Shown: positions 18,824 to 27,775, counted from the stretch's first letter. The stretch: DNA of 64,000 bases from Burkholderiales bacterium (GCA_030684405.1 JAUXYA010000005.1:124001-188000); one strand, 5' to 3'. Notes: a model not told the origin generated them from the sequence alone. Numbers and translations are program-made.

Positions 18824-19465
18824 ATGAGTGTTGTCCCGTGTTACCGGTACCTGACTGAGGCGGAGGTTCGTTTCCTGAATGCCGCTGTTGAGCGTCTGAT
18901 TCCCAGTGATGAGTCGGGAGCAGGGGCGAAAGAGGCGAATGTCGCTTATTTTATTGATCAGCAACTCGCGGGAAGCTGGGGAGTGCACGGGCGATGCTAC
19001 AGGCAGGGCCCTTGGCGGGAAGGTAAACCGCAGCAAGGATATCAATCCAGGCTGACGCCGCAGGAGATTTATCGAGAGGCGATTAGGGAAATCGATCAGC
19101 ATTGCACTGGTAGGCATGGGAAAGTCTTTGCTCACCTTGGTGCTGATTTGCAGGACGAGATTATCCGGGAACTGGAGGCAGGTACATTTGAATTCCAGTC
19201 CATCCCGTCGAGCCTGTTTTTTGAATTGCTGATACGCAATACTCAGGAAGGCTTTTTTTCCGATCCTATGTATGGGGGAAACAAAGACAAGGTCGGCTGG
19301 AGATTAATCGGCTTTCCGGGCGTGCCTGCTTCCAACTACGATGACCATATCGATGAGCGAAATATTCCGTACAGGGTCGAGCCGGTCAGCATATTGGACA
19401 TTAAAAACGGTTCGGTTGAACTTGACTCACAAGGTTACCCGAAGCATGTACTTTTAAAGAGCTAA
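18824..19465 (+). CDS. Gluconate 2-dehydrogenase subunit 3 family protein
   Basis: It has 213 residues. Start at 18824, preceded by AGGAGA. The fold signature is visible: FLNAAVERLIPSDESGAGA, YFIDQQL, then the C-terminal NTQEGFFSDPMYGGNKDKVGW. Such small subunits accompany GMC flavoprotein dehydrogenases and help maturation or export. The usual twin-arginine leader is not visible. The GMC oxidoreductase starts 16 bases downstream, so the two form an enzyme pair. Confidence 0.88.
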   Translation: MSVVPCYRYLTEAEVRFLNAAVERLIPSDESGAGAKEANVAYFIDQQLAGSWGVHGRCYRQGPWREGKPQQGYQSRLTPQEIYREAIREIDQHCTGRHGKVFAHLGADLQDEIIRELEAGTFEFQSIPSSLFFELLIRNTQEGFFSDPMYGGNKDKVGWRLIGFPGVPASNYDDHIDERNIPYRVEPVSILDIKNGSVELDSQGYPKHVLLKS

Positions 19466-19481
19466 TTGCCGGCTAGTGACT

Positions 19482-21245
19482 ATGGCGTTGATCAAGCAAA
19501 AGAATGTGGATGTCGTAGTTGTTGGCTGTGGCGTGTCCGGTTCGATCCTTTGTATGGAACTCGCTGCGGCAGGATTGCGTGTGGTTAATCTTGAGCGAGG
19601 CCGAATGATTGACGGAATGAGAGAGTTTTCTTCGCCGCATGCATTCGATGAATTCAAATATGAACGACATAGCGACATATTCCAGAATCTGTCTCGGGAA
19701 ACTGTCACTTTCCGCAATTCAAGTAGTGATGCCGCATTGCCTATGCGGGAGATGGGCTCATTCAAACTCGGCGAAGTTGTCGGAGGCACGGCGTTGCATT
19801 GGGGAACGCACTCGAGAAGATTTCTTCCTTGGGACTTCGAGTCTTTAAGCAAAACCATTGAACGATATGGGCCTGACGCACTTCCACAAGATTGCAGTAT
19901 GCAGGACTGGGGAATAACCTACGAAGAGTTGGAGCCTTACTACGATCAGTTTGAACATCTCTATGGCGTTGGTGGAAAAGCGGGAAATCTGAACGGAGAG
20001 ATCCGGCCAGGCGGGAATCCATTTGAGGGCGCGCGTTCGCGGGAATACCCGAATCCGCCTGCGCCGATGACTTATGCGGGCTCAATCTTCGCTGAGGCTA
20101 CGCGCAAGTTTGGATATACACCCCACGTCAATCCAGTTGCGTCAATGACGGAGTCTTATGTCAATCCCTACCGCCTGATGTTGGGTAAATGTATGCGCGG
20201 TGGATTTTGTTCCAGTCACGGCTGCGCGAACGGTGCAAAAGCGAACCCACTGACGGCAGTGATGCCAGTGCTGTCCAAACACAAAAACTACGAGTTAAGG
20301 CCGCTTTGCAATGTCATAAGAATCAACCTTGATTCGAGCGGTAAGTGTGCGACAGGCGTTAATTACATTGATGCCCGTGGACGGGAGGTTGAGCAACCGG
20401 CCGATCTCGTAATACTTGCCTCATACACGTTTAACAACACGCGTCTGTTGCTTTTATCCGGTATTGGCAAGCCCTATGATCCGATTGCGAACACCGGAGT
20501 GATTGGCAAGAACTACTCTTACCAGACCGGTGGCAAAGTTACTCTGTTCTTTGAGGACAAGGTTTTCAATCCCTTCATGGGTGGTGGCGCTAGAGGCGTC
20601 TCGATTGACGATTTTAACGGCGACAATTTTGACCATTCAGGGCTTGGTTTTGTTGGCGGTGCATATGTGGCAGTTTCCAGCAGCGGCGCGCCGCCGATTA
20701 AAAATACCCCTGTGCCTCCGGGAACGCCAGGTTGGGGTCTGGAGTGGAAGCGGGCGGTTTCAAAGTATTACAACCGAAATTTTTCAATCAGAGTAACTGG
20801 TGGGTGTCAAAGTCACCGTGGAAACTATCTCGATCTAGATCCAACCTATAAGGATGCAAATGGACTTCCGCTTTTAAGGATGACGTTTGACTGGACGGAA
20901 AATGAGCGGCGTATGTCCTCATGGATTAGTGAGAAAGCTTTAGACATTGCGCGCGAAATAGGGGCGTCAAAGTTAAGTGCTTCACCCACCCGAGGCCATT
21001 ACAGCATTGTTCCATATCAGAGTACGCATAATGTCGGAGGAGTAATCATGGGTGCAGACTCCATGACGAGCGCCGTCAATAAATATCTCCAGTCATGGGA
21101 TGTATCCAATCTTTTCGTAGTGGGGGGTAGTGCGTTTCCGCAAAATAGCGCCAACCCTCCAACCAATACGATTGGCGCACTTGCATGCTGGGTTGCAGAT
21201 GCGATTAAGGACCAATATCTGAGGAGGCCGGGGCCGTTGGTCTGA
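19482..21245 (+). CDS. GMC-family FAD-dependent oxidoreductase (large subunit)
   Basis: It has 587 residues from the ATG at 19482; a GTG two codons earlier is possible. The N-terminal FAD fold VVVGCGVSGSILCMELAAAG and ERGR are followed by GGTALHWGTHSRR. The C-terminal GMC signature has STHNVGG (catalytic His) and NPPTNTIGALA (catalytic Asn). It resembles the flavoprotein subunits of gluconate, sorbitol or 2-keto-gluconate dehydrogenases. Together with the upstream small subunit it should oxidise an alcohol or sugar acid. The cytochrome c subunit usual for these complexes is absent. Confidence 0.9.
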   Translation: MALIKQKNVDVVVVGCGVSGSILCMELAAAGLRVVNLERGRMIDGMREFSSPHAFDEFKYERHSDIFQNLSRETVTFRNSSSDAALPMREMGSFKLGEVVGGTALHWGTHSRRFLPWDFESLSKTIERYGPDALPQDCSMQDWGITYEELEPYYDQFEHLYGVGGKAGNLNGEIRPGGNPFEGARSREYPNPPAPMTYAGSIFAEATRKFGYTPHVNPVASMTESYVNPYRLMLGKCMRGGFCSSHGCANGAKANPLTAVMPVLSKHKNYELRPLCNVIRINLDSSGKCATGVNYIDARGREVEQPADLVILASYTFNNTRLLLLSGIGKPYDPIANTGVIGKNYSYQTGGKVTLFFEDKVFNPFMGGGARGVSIDDFNGDNFDHSGLGFVGGAYVAVSSSGAPPIKNTPVPPGTPGWGLEWKRAVSKYYNRNFSIRVTGGCQSHRGNYLDLDPTYKDANGLPLLRMTFDWTENERRMSSWISEKALDIAREIGASKLSASPTRGHYSIVPYQSTHNVGGVIMGADSMTSAVNKYLQSWDVSNLFVVGGSAFPQNSANPPTNTIGALACWVADAIKDQYLRRPGPLV

Positions 21246-21405
21246 AGATAAGTCACCGTCAATAAAATGGCAGTTATCCACAGCTTTTGGCAATTGACCG
21301 CGCACCTTAAGTTATCACCCGGAATCAAGCGCGCGCCGACCTGTTCGACTGTTGCATCGAGCGGTTTACAATTCCGGGTTCGAACACCCAACGCTGGGTA
21401 ATATA

Positions 21406-21429
21406 AGCCCAGCCCAGCCCAGCCCAGCC
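21406..21429 (+). repeat. Short tandem repeat (AGCCC)n
   Basis: Four perfect AGCCC units plus a partial fifth, in the 268-base gap between the GMC gene and the second TauD gene. A small hairpin ACCCA-ACGC-TGGGT sits just before. No gene is seen in the gap. Confidence 0.8.
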
Positions 21430-21513
21430 GAGTTTGAGTGGCAGCTTGGAAGCCAGGTGGAGGTTCTGCGGAAACGGGTGAAGCCAACTGTGCATAATAG
21501 TAGGGAGACAGCC

Positions 21514-22452
21514 ATGTCGGTTGAAACGCTACACTCAGAAAAAACGCCTGAAACAATTGAAATCAAACCGCTGGCCCTGACCATTGGCGCCGAAATCGGC
21601 GGAGCCGACCTGTCGCAGACCTTGTCGCAGCAGCAGCGCGACGAAATTTGGGCGGCTTTCGTCAAGTGGAAGATGCTGGTGTTTCGCAATCAAAATCTCG
21701 ACAAGTCGAGCTTCGTCGCTGTTTCGAAACAGTTCGGACTCTTGTCGCGCGGCCACAATATTCATGCCGTCGATGAGGATTTTCCGGAAATCTATGGCGT
21801 CATAAAAAACCGCCACAAAGCGCGCCAGACCGGCCAACCGATCTTCGAACCCTGGACCGGATGGCATACCGACCTGACGCCGGCGATCAATCCGCCGACC
21901 GGGTCGATTCTGTGGGGCGTCAATGTTCCACCCTATGGCGGTGACACGCAGTGGACCGATCTCGGTGCGGCTTACCGGGCATTGTCGCCGACGATGCGCG
22001 AATTCGTCGATGGTCTGCGCGGCGTGCACACCTATCTCACCTATCCTGGCGTCAGGCCGAATCAGGATTTCCTCGACCGCATAGCCAGGAACCAGAAGAC
22101 GAGCGAACATCCGATTGTTCGAGTGCACCCGGATTCGGGCGAACGCATCCTGTTTATCAGCCCGAAGTTCCTGCGTGAAATCGTCGGCCTGACGCCGACC
22201 GAAAGTACCGCGCTAATGGCAATGCTGAAAACCCACGCCATCCGGCCGGAGTTCACGGTCCGCGTTAAATGGGAACCGAACACCGCCGCCATGTGGGACA
22301 ACAGGGCAACGGCCCACCTCGCACCGCGCGACATTAATGACAGTGATTTCCCGCGCGAACTGTATCGGACGACGCTGGTCGGTAAAGTGCCTGTTGGCGT
22401 TGATGGCCGCGAATCGGTTTCTCTTGAAGGCACTCCACTTCTGGCGGCCTAA
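21514..22452 (+). CDS. TauD/TfdA family Fe(II)/2-oxoglutarate dioxygenase
   Basis: It has 312 residues. Start at 21514 with GGGAGA upstream; the frame stays open to 21352, but that extension covers the tandem repeat and lacks family similarity. Iron ligands are in WTGWHTDLTP (HxD) and NRATAHLAPRD (His), and the 2-oxoglutarate Arg is in LYRTTLVG. It has taurine-dioxygenase-like motifs (YGGDTQWTDL, VRVHPDSGERILFI). Its base composition is closer to the flanking chromosome than to the rest of the island, so it may have a separate origin. Confidence 0.9.
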   Translation: MSVETLHSEKTPETIEIKPLALTIGAEIGGADLSQTLSQQQRDEIWAAFVKWKMLVFRNQNLDKSSFVAVSKQFGLLSRGHNIHAVDEDFPEIYGVIKNRHKARQTGQPIFEPWTGWHTDLTPAINPPTGSILWGVNVPPYGGDTQWTDLGAAYRALSPTMREFVDGLRGVHTYLTYPGVRPNQDFLDRIARNQKTSEHPIVRVHPDSGERILFISPKFLREIVGLTPTESTALMAMLKTHAIRPEFTVRVKWEPNTAAMWDNRATAHLAPRDINDSDFPRELYRTTLVGKVPVGVDGRESVSLEGTPLLAA

Positions 22453-22665
22453 GTTATGAATGGTCCGAAAATCCATGGGCAAGGCAGGTACCCAAGAAAA
22501 AAACGTGAGCAAATAATAGAAATGGGTGAGCAGCCTGAGGACGGCGGGAGTTGTTTGGAAGTAAATATGAAACTAAGTTATTGATTGAATTCGATAAAAA
22601 TAAACCTGATGTCATTGCAGACCGTTGATTTCCAAGGATACTTTTTGTCCTTCAAAATTATAAGT

Positions 22666-22704
22666 ATCAGTAGGTCGGAGGTTCGACTCCACTCGTCAAC
22701 ACCT
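22666..22704 (+). repeat. Right attachment-like repeat (partial tRNA-Thr copy)
   Basis: A diverged copy of the tRNA-Thr 3' end: 25 identical bases, then substitutions at 22691, 22699 and 22704. It has no 5' half and cannot form a tRNA. It marks the island's right border. The rest of 22453-22747 is AT-rich with no gene. Confidence 0.75.
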
Positions 22705-22747
22705 CTTCCGGGCATTGTCAACCGGTTGCCTTGAGGGACATCGCGCG

Positions 22748-23767
22748 GTGCAGGACGCATCCCAGTTCACTTCCCGTTTTATCTCCGGAACCGAGCCATC
22801 CGTTTCACGGCGACCGCCGTCCGGACGAGTCGCGGCCCTTGCGCTGATATTCCCTCTGCTGCTCGCGGTGGGCATCGGCTATGCCGCAAGCGATGCACGT
22901 CCCGATGCGGCGTCGCCTGCGGTGTTCCGCGACTGCGATACATGTCCGCAGATGGTGCGCATTCCGGCGGGCGAGTTTCTGATGGGCGCCGGCCCCGATG
23001 AGGAGGAGCGCGAACGTCTGGGCGAGATCTTCCGCAACCGCAGCGTTCCGCAGCGGCGTGTGCGCATTGCCGCTTTTGCCATGGGCCGTTATGAGATTAC
23101 CCGCGGTGAATTCCGCCGTTTCGCGGAAGCGACCAGCCATGCCGTCAGTCAATGCTTCGTCTGGTCAGGCAGTGAACACCGCCTCGACAACGGAACGGCC
23201 TGGGACAGGCCGGGCTATCCGCAGGACGATCGCCATCCTGCCATCTGCGTGAGTTGGGAGGATGCGGAGGCCTATGTACGCTGGCTGAGCCTCTTGACGG
23301 GAAGGCGATATCGCCTGCCCAGCGAGGCGGAGTGGGAGTACGCGGCGCGCGCGGGCACCGTCACACCGCGCTACTGGGGCATGGACGGTCACGCCGCCTG
23401 TGCCCATGCCAACGGAGCGGACGCCCGCTTGCGCGCTGCGCTTGCCATCGCGAAGGACTGGGACGCGGCTGATTGCGACGACGGCCATGTCCATACTGCA
23501 CCGGCGGGCAGTTTTCGCGCCAACGCCTTCGGTTTGCATGACATGCTCGGCAACGCAGCCGAGTGGACCGCTGACTGCTGGAGCCCCGATTATCGGGGCG
23601 CGCCCGCGGACGGCCACAGCCGCAGCGACGGTGATTGCTGGTTACGCGCGGTGCGCGGCGGCGCCTGGGATGAAGGCCCCGCCGGCCTGCGCGCCGGCTA
23701 CCGCGTCGGCAGCCCGGTTGTCATCCGGGTCTACACGCGCGGCTTCCGCGTCGTTCGGGACGAGTAG
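22748..23767 (+). CDS. Formylglycine-generating-enzyme-like (FGE-sulfatase domain) protein
   Basis: It has 339 residues from GTG 22748 (GAGGG about 10 bases upstream); TTG 22715 is an alternative. An N-terminal membrane anchor or signal (ALALIFPLLLAVGIGYAA) precedes an FGE-sulfatase fold (MVRIPAGEFLMGA, YEITRGEFRRFAE, RYRLPSEAEWEYAARAG, GLHDMLGNAAEWTAD, VRGGAWDEG, TRGFRVVRD). The paired catalytic cysteines of true FGE are missing, so it is probably not a sulfatase maturase; it may be a periplasmic member of unknown role. First gene after the island. Confidence 0.85.
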   Translation: MQDASQFTSRFISGTEPSVSRRPPSGRVAALALIFPLLLAVGIGYAASDARPDAASPAVFRDCDTCPQMVRIPAGEFLMGAGPDEEERERLGEIFRNRSVPQRRVRIAAFAMGRYEITRGEFRRFAEATSHAVSQCFVWSGSEHRLDNGTAWDRPGYPQDDRHPAICVSWEDAEAYVRWLSLLTGRRYRLPSEAEWEYAARAGTVTPRYWGMDGHAACAHANGADARLRAALAIAKDWDAADCDDGHVHTAPAGSFRANAFGLHDMLGNAAEWTADCWSPDYRGAPADGHSRSDGDCWLRAVRGGAWDEGPAGLRAGYRVGSPVVIRVYTRGFRVVRDE

Positions 23768-23788
23768 ACCCGGGCTCTGCGACGGCGT

Positions 23789-24562
23789 TCAGAGCACCCC
23801 GGAAATACCGCCGTCCAGGTTGATGCTGGTGCCGGTGACGTAACTGGCGGCATCCGATGCGAGGAAGGTGATGACGTTGGCGACTTCCTGCGCTTCACCG
23901 GCGCGTTTCATCGGGATGTCCTTGCCGAGCTTGCCGTAATACTCATCGGCGCTGATGCCGTCCTTGGTAAAACGACGTTCATGCTGGCCGGACTTTATCT
24001 TGCCGATGCAGATTGTGTTGACCAGGATGTTGTCTGCGGCGAATTCCTTGGACAGCGCTTTGGTGATCGCGAGGCCGGCTGCGCGCGAAACCGAAGTCGG
24101 GTAGGATTCCGCGCCCGGCTGCTTGGCGCCCGAAATCGTGATGTTGATGATGCGCCCGCCGCCGCGCTTTTTCATATGCGGTATCGCCAGCCGGGAACAG
24201 CGTACGGCGCCGAACACCTTCAGTTCCAGATCGGCGGCCCACTCGTCGTCGGTCAGTTCCAGAAACTTGCCGCGCTTCGAAGTGCCGGCATTGTTGACCA
24301 GGATATCGATGCCCCCGAAGCGCTTGACCACCTCGTTGATGAAGCGCTCGACATCCGCTGCCTTGCTCATGTCGGCGGACAGTGCCAGCACTTCTCCGCC
24401 GGCTTTGGTGATTTCCGCGGCCACGGCATCGAGTAGCGGCTGACCTCTTGCGCAGATCGCCACTTTCGCGCCCTCGCGCGCGAGGGTCAGCGCGGTGGCC
24501 TTGCCAATGCCCTCGGTGCCGCCGGTAACCACTGCAACTTTGCCCTTGAGTCCGAATTCCAT
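23789..24562 (-). CDS. SDR-family oxidoreductase with altered catalytic motif
   Basis: It has 257 residues. Start at 24562 with GGAGG upstream. The Rossmann motif TGGTEGIG (residues 13-20) and LVNNAG are intact, as is the C-terminal LASDAASYVTGTSINLDGG. Where SDR enzymes have Y-x-x-x-K, the aligned stretch reads T-S-V-S-R before AAGLAITKAL; a Tyr lies two residues earlier but has no Lys four positions later. It may catalyse a different reaction or have lost activity. Divergent from the PDZ protein gene. Confidence 0.87.
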   Translation of the reverse strand: MEFGLKGKVAVVTGGTEGIGKATALTLAREGAKVAICARGQPLLDAVAAEITKAGGEVLALSADMSKAADVERFINEVVKRFGGIDILVNNAGTSKRGKFLELTDDEWAADLELKVFGAVRCSRLAIPHMKKRGGGRIINITISGAKQPGAESYPTSVSRAAGLAITKALSKEFAADNILVNTICIGKIKSGQHERRFTKDGISADEYYGKLGKDIPMKRAGEAQEVANVITFLASDAASYVTGTSINLDGGISGVL

Positions 24563-24709
24563 GCCGTTTGTCCTCCACAATTGCGGGAAAAGAGCCGCAT
24601 TGTATCGTCATTCTTCGGCCGGACCTTTTGGATCGCCGGCAATAGTCGTAGGATAGCCACATGGTGCCTGCGACAGCCGCGTCGCAGGCACATTACAGCG
24701 GAGGTGCCC

Positions 24710-25714
24710 ATGTATCCAGTCCACGAAGTAATCCTCAGGTGGCAGCGCCTGGCGCGGGCATTGCCCATCATTGCCGGCCTGCTGGTTCAGGGCATGGCAC
24801 ATGCTGCCGAAAGTCAGCTGACGCTCGACCATTTTTCGGTGGTGAAACTGACGGTCAAGGCGGTGCCCGACGCGCGCAGTTCGCGCACCCTCGGTGCCCA
24901 GCGTGAGGGCACCGGGGTAGTCATCGATTCCAGCGGCCTGGTGATGACTATCGGATACCTGGTGACCGAAGCCGATACCGTGGAACTGACGACGGCTGAC
25001 GGGCGCAAGTTTGCGGCGAATGTTGTGGGTTATGACAATGCCACTGGCCTCGGACTGGTGAAATCGTTGCTGCCCCTGCCGGTGAAACCGGTTGATTTCG
25101 GCCTGTCGTCGGCGGCCAGCCTGCGAGACATGGTATTGATCGTCGGCTTCGACGGCGTGGCACCGGCCTACATCGTGTCCAAGCGGCCGTTCGTCGGCTA
25201 CTGGGAATACCTGCTCGACGAGGCGATCTACACCGCGCCGGCGACCGTCAACTGGCAGGGCGCTGCGCTGCTGTCACGCGAGGGCAAGTTGCTCGGCATC
25301 GGCTCGCTCGCCGTTGGCGACGCGCTGGGCAAGGGTGGCGTTCCCGGCAACATGTTCGTGCCAATCGACACTCTGAAGCCCGTGCTGGGCGATTTCATCG
25401 CCAATGGCAAGGCCACGAGCAAGCCGCGTCCCTGGCTGGGCATCACCTCGCAGGAGGTGCAGGGCAAGGTGATCGTGACCCGGGTAACCTCGGATGGTCC
25501 TGCCGAGGAGGCCGGATTGCAGGCCGGCGACATCATCGTCGGCCTCGGTGGCCAGCCGCTCACCGGGCAGGCGGATTTCTATACCCGGCTGTGGAAGACC
25601 GGCGAGGCCGGCGTCGAAGTTACGCTGGACGTGTTGAAGGGCAGCAAGGTCGAAGCGGTGAAAGTCAGATCAATCGCCCGCGAACGCCATTTCCGGGAAA
25701 GGCCGGTCTATTGA
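24710..25714 (+). CDS. S1C/DegP-like PDZ protein lacking the catalytic triad
   Basis: It has 334 residues with an N-terminal signal peptide (to about MAHAAES), a trypsin-like domain and a C-terminal PDZ domain (PWLGITSQEVQGK, VTSDGPAEEAGLQAGDIIVGL). Compared with DegP-type proteases, the His site reads MTIGYLVTE (Tyr for His), the Asp site NATGLGLVK (Gly for Asp) and the Ser site NWQGAALL (Gln for Ser). It should be a non-proteolytic periplasmic binding or chaperone protein. Start chosen at the ATG with GGAGG upstream. Confidence 0.85.
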   Translation: MYPVHEVILRWQRLARALPIIAGLLVQGMAHAAESQLTLDHFSVVKLTVKAVPDARSSRTLGAQREGTGVVIDSSGLVMTIGYLVTEADTVELTTADGRKFAANVVGYDNATGLGLVKSLLPLPVKPVDFGLSSAASLRDMVLIVGFDGVAPAYIVSKRPFVGYWEYLLDEAIYTAPATVNWQGAALLSREGKLLGIGSLAVGDALGKGGVPGNMFVPIDTLKPVLGDFIANGKATSKPRPWLGITSQEVQGKVIVTRVTSDGPAEEAGLQAGDIIVGLGGQPLTGQADFYTRLWKTGEAGVEVTLDVLKGSKVEAVKVRSIARERHFRERPVY

Positions 25715-25743
25715 GGCAGAGTGATGAGTGCGGAGCGATGAAC

Positions 25744-25770
25744 GATGAGCGAAAAACGATTTTGCTCATC
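25744..25770. terminator. Bidirectional terminator candidate between convergent genes
   Basis: GATGAGC (25744-25750) pairs with GCTCATC (25764-25770). Inside, AAAA and TTTT can extend the stem after a one-base bulge. It lies between the convergent PDZ-protein and acyl-CoA dehydrogenase genes. Confidence 0.45.
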
Positions 25771-25785
25771 ACTCATGGTTCATCA

Positions 25786-26952
25786 CTAGAAATAGTCCAT
25801 TCCCAGGCAGCCTGACGCGAGATCCATCTGTTCGACCAGTTTGCGGCCGACCATGTTGCGCAGGGTTTCGGTGGTGCCGCCGCCGAGGCTGCCGTAACGC
25901 GTGCCGCGAAAAAAACGCGATACCGGAAACTCGTCGGTGAAACCGTAACCGCCATGCACCTGCACCGCCTCGCTGGTGACCCGGATCGACATTTCGTTGG
26001 TGTAGATCTTGGCCATTGCCGCCAGCGTCGGATCCGGGAATTTGTCGCCTGACACTGCGGCGCGATACAGCAGTCCGCGGGCGGCTTCGATCTCAATATA
26101 CATGTCCGCCACTTTCCAGCGCATGCCCTGAAAGTCGCCGATTTTCTTGCCGAAGGCGGAGCGGTTGCGCATATATTTCACTGCTTCTTCCAGCGCGCCT
26201 TCGGCGAGACCGAGGCAGATCGCCGGATTCAGGCAGCGCTGGGTGTTGAATGCCGACAGCAGTTTTTTCATGCCGTTGTCGCGGATCACCAGGTTTTCCA
26301 GCGGCAATTCAATATCGTCGAAAAAAACATCGGACAGGTATTCACCGCCCATCGTGTGGTAAGTCGCCTTTGCGGTCAGGCCCTTGATGCCGCCCGGCAC
26401 CAGCACGCAGCCGATGCCTTCCGCGCCGGGCTTGTTATCGACGCGGGTGAACACCACGAACATCTCGGCAATGTCGGCGCGGGAAATCAATGTTTTTGCG
26501 CCGCGCAGGATTACGCGATCACCCTTGATGGTGCAGTTGGTCTTGTAGTTCGGCACGTCAGTGCCGGCGTCGGGTTCGGTCATGCAGATCGCAAGCATGG
26601 CCTCGCCGGAGGCGACACGGGGCAGGATGCTGCGCTTGATTTCCTCGGGGGCAAATGTCGAGATCACCCGCGTTTGCGTGCCGACTTCACCCAGCGCGCC
26701 CATTGCCGTGACGTAACAAACCTTGCCGATCTCCTCGAGCACCAGCACGGTGTCGAGTATCGACAGGCCGGAGCCACCGTATTCTTCGGGGACCGCCATG
26801 CCGAGCACGCCGATTTCGCCGAGGCGCTTCATGTTTTCAGCCGGCCAGGTGCCATCGAGATATTTGATCGCACGTGGCGCGAATTCCTGCTGACACACCT
26901 TGCGCACGGTATCGACGAAGGCGCGCTGCTGTTCTGAAATCCTGAAATCCAT
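25786..26952 (-). CDS. Acyl-CoA dehydrogenase
   Basis: It has 388 residues. All three domains are visible: helical N-terminal, beta-barrel (AICMTEPDAGTDV, ISRADIAEMFVV) and C-terminal FAD-binding (RSAFGKKIGDFQGMRWKVADM, QVHGGYGFTDEFPVSRFFRGTR). The usual catalytic Glu in Y-E-G-T reads GGGTTET, and the alternative Glu position of isovaleryl-CoA-type enzymes reads NTQRC. The base may be elsewhere or the reaction unusual. It is followed on the same strand, upstream, by an aldolase-like gene 25 bases away, forming a likely pair. Confidence 0.92.
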   Translation of the reverse strand: MDFRISEQQRAFVDTVRKVCQQEFAPRAIKYLDGTWPAENMKRLGEIGVLGMAVPEEYGGSGLSILDTVLVLEEIGKVCYVTAMGALGEVGTQTRVISTFAPEEIKRSILPRVASGEAMLAICMTEPDAGTDVPNYKTNCTIKGDRVILRGAKTLISRADIAEMFVVFTRVDNKPGAEGIGCVLVPGGIKGLTAKATYHTMGGEYLSDVFFDDIELPLENLVIRDNGMKKLLSAFNTQRCLNPAICLGLAEGALEEAVKYMRNRSAFGKKIGDFQGMRWKVADMYIEIEAARGLLYRAAVSGDKFPDPTLAAMAKIYTNEMSIRVTSEAVQVHGGYGFTDEFPVSRFFRGTRYGSLGGGTTETLRNMVGRKLVEQMDLASGCLGMDYF

Positions 26953-26977
26953 GACGTTTTTTGCCTTTTTTGCGTGG

Positions 26978-27775
26978 TCAGTGCCAGTACGGCGGATAAC
27001 CCGAATTTTTCGATTCGGCGTCGAGGAGCCTCAGCATCGCGTGCCACTCCAGCACGCCATACGGACGGCGCGTGCCCGGCTGATAAAGATTGGCCGTGTG
27101 TTCGATGACCTCCGAGGCAGGCAGTACGATTTCCTGGCCACCGGCCATCGCGTCGACCTGGGCACGGCAGGACAGCTCCAGCTGATACATGGTGTTGAAG
27201 GCCTGCTGGATGGTGGCGCCGCAGGTCAGCAGCCCGTGGTTGCGCAGGATCAGCGTGTCATGCGGTCCGAGGTCGCGCACCAGCCGCTCGCGCTCGGCGA
27301 GGTCGATCGCCGGGCCTTCGTAGTCGTGGTAGCCGTGGTGGCCGACAAAGCGCATCGCCGTCTGGGTCATCGGCAGGAGGCCGCACTTCATCGAACTCAC
27401 TGCCATGCCGGCGCGGGTATGCGTGTGCATCACGCATTTGAGCTCGGCGCGCGCGCGGTGGATGGCGCCATGGATCACGTAACCCGACTTGTTGATGCCG
27501 TAATCGGTATCCGGTTTCCACAGGATGTTGCCCTCGAGGTCGATCTTGACCAGGCTGGAGGCGGTGATTTCCTTGTAGAGCAGGCCATAGAGATTGATCA
27601 GCAGGTGCTCGTCATCGCCGGGGATCCGTGCGGTGATGTGGTTGTAAATCAGGTCGGTCATGCCGAAGCTGTCGGTCAGCCGGTAGCAGGCGGCAAGGTT
27701 GACCCGCGTTTCCCACTCTGCGGGACTGACATCGTCCCGCACGCAGCGAAAACGGGTTGAGTAATTGGCGGTCAT
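26978..27775 (-). CDS. Class II aldolase/adducin family protein
   Basis: It has 265 residues. The family's zinc ligands are seen in MHTHTRAG (HxH) and LRNHGLLTCG (His). Members include fuculose- and ribulose-phosphate aldolases/epimerases, and many uncharacterised decarboxylase- or aldolase-like enzymes in catabolic clusters. It precedes the acyl-CoA dehydrogenase on the minus strand and is divergent from an alpha/beta hydrolase. The substrate cannot be stated. Confidence 0.88.
   Translation of the reverse strand: MTANYSTRFRCVRDDVSPAEWETRVNLAACYRLTDSFGMTDLIYNHITARIPGDDEHLLINLYGLLYKEITASSLVKIDLEGNILWKPDTDYGINKSGYVIHGAIHRARAELKCVMHTHTRAGMAVSSMKCGLLPMTQTAMRFVGHHGYHDYEGPAIDLAERERLVRDLGPHDTLILRNHGLLTCGATIQQAFNTMYQLELSCRAQVDAMAGGQEIVLPASEVIEHTANLYQPGTRRPYGVLEWHAMLRLLDAESKNSGYPPYWH

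Noticed and set aside
21374-21392. Possible tRNA T-arm (GGGTTCGAAC)
   Set aside because: Stem pairing is imperfect and no acceptor, D or anticodon arm could be found around it.
21352-21513. N-terminal extension of the second TauD protein
   Set aside because: The extension covers an AGCCC tandem repeat and has no family similarity; the ATG at 21514 has a good ribosome-binding site.
22666-22704. Second tRNA-Thr gene
   Set aside because: Only the 3' half is present and the substitutions break the T stem; treated as an attachment-site copy.
22748-23767. True formylglycine-generating enzyme
   Set aside because: The domain is present but the catalytic cysteine pair is absent, and no sulfatase gene is nearby.
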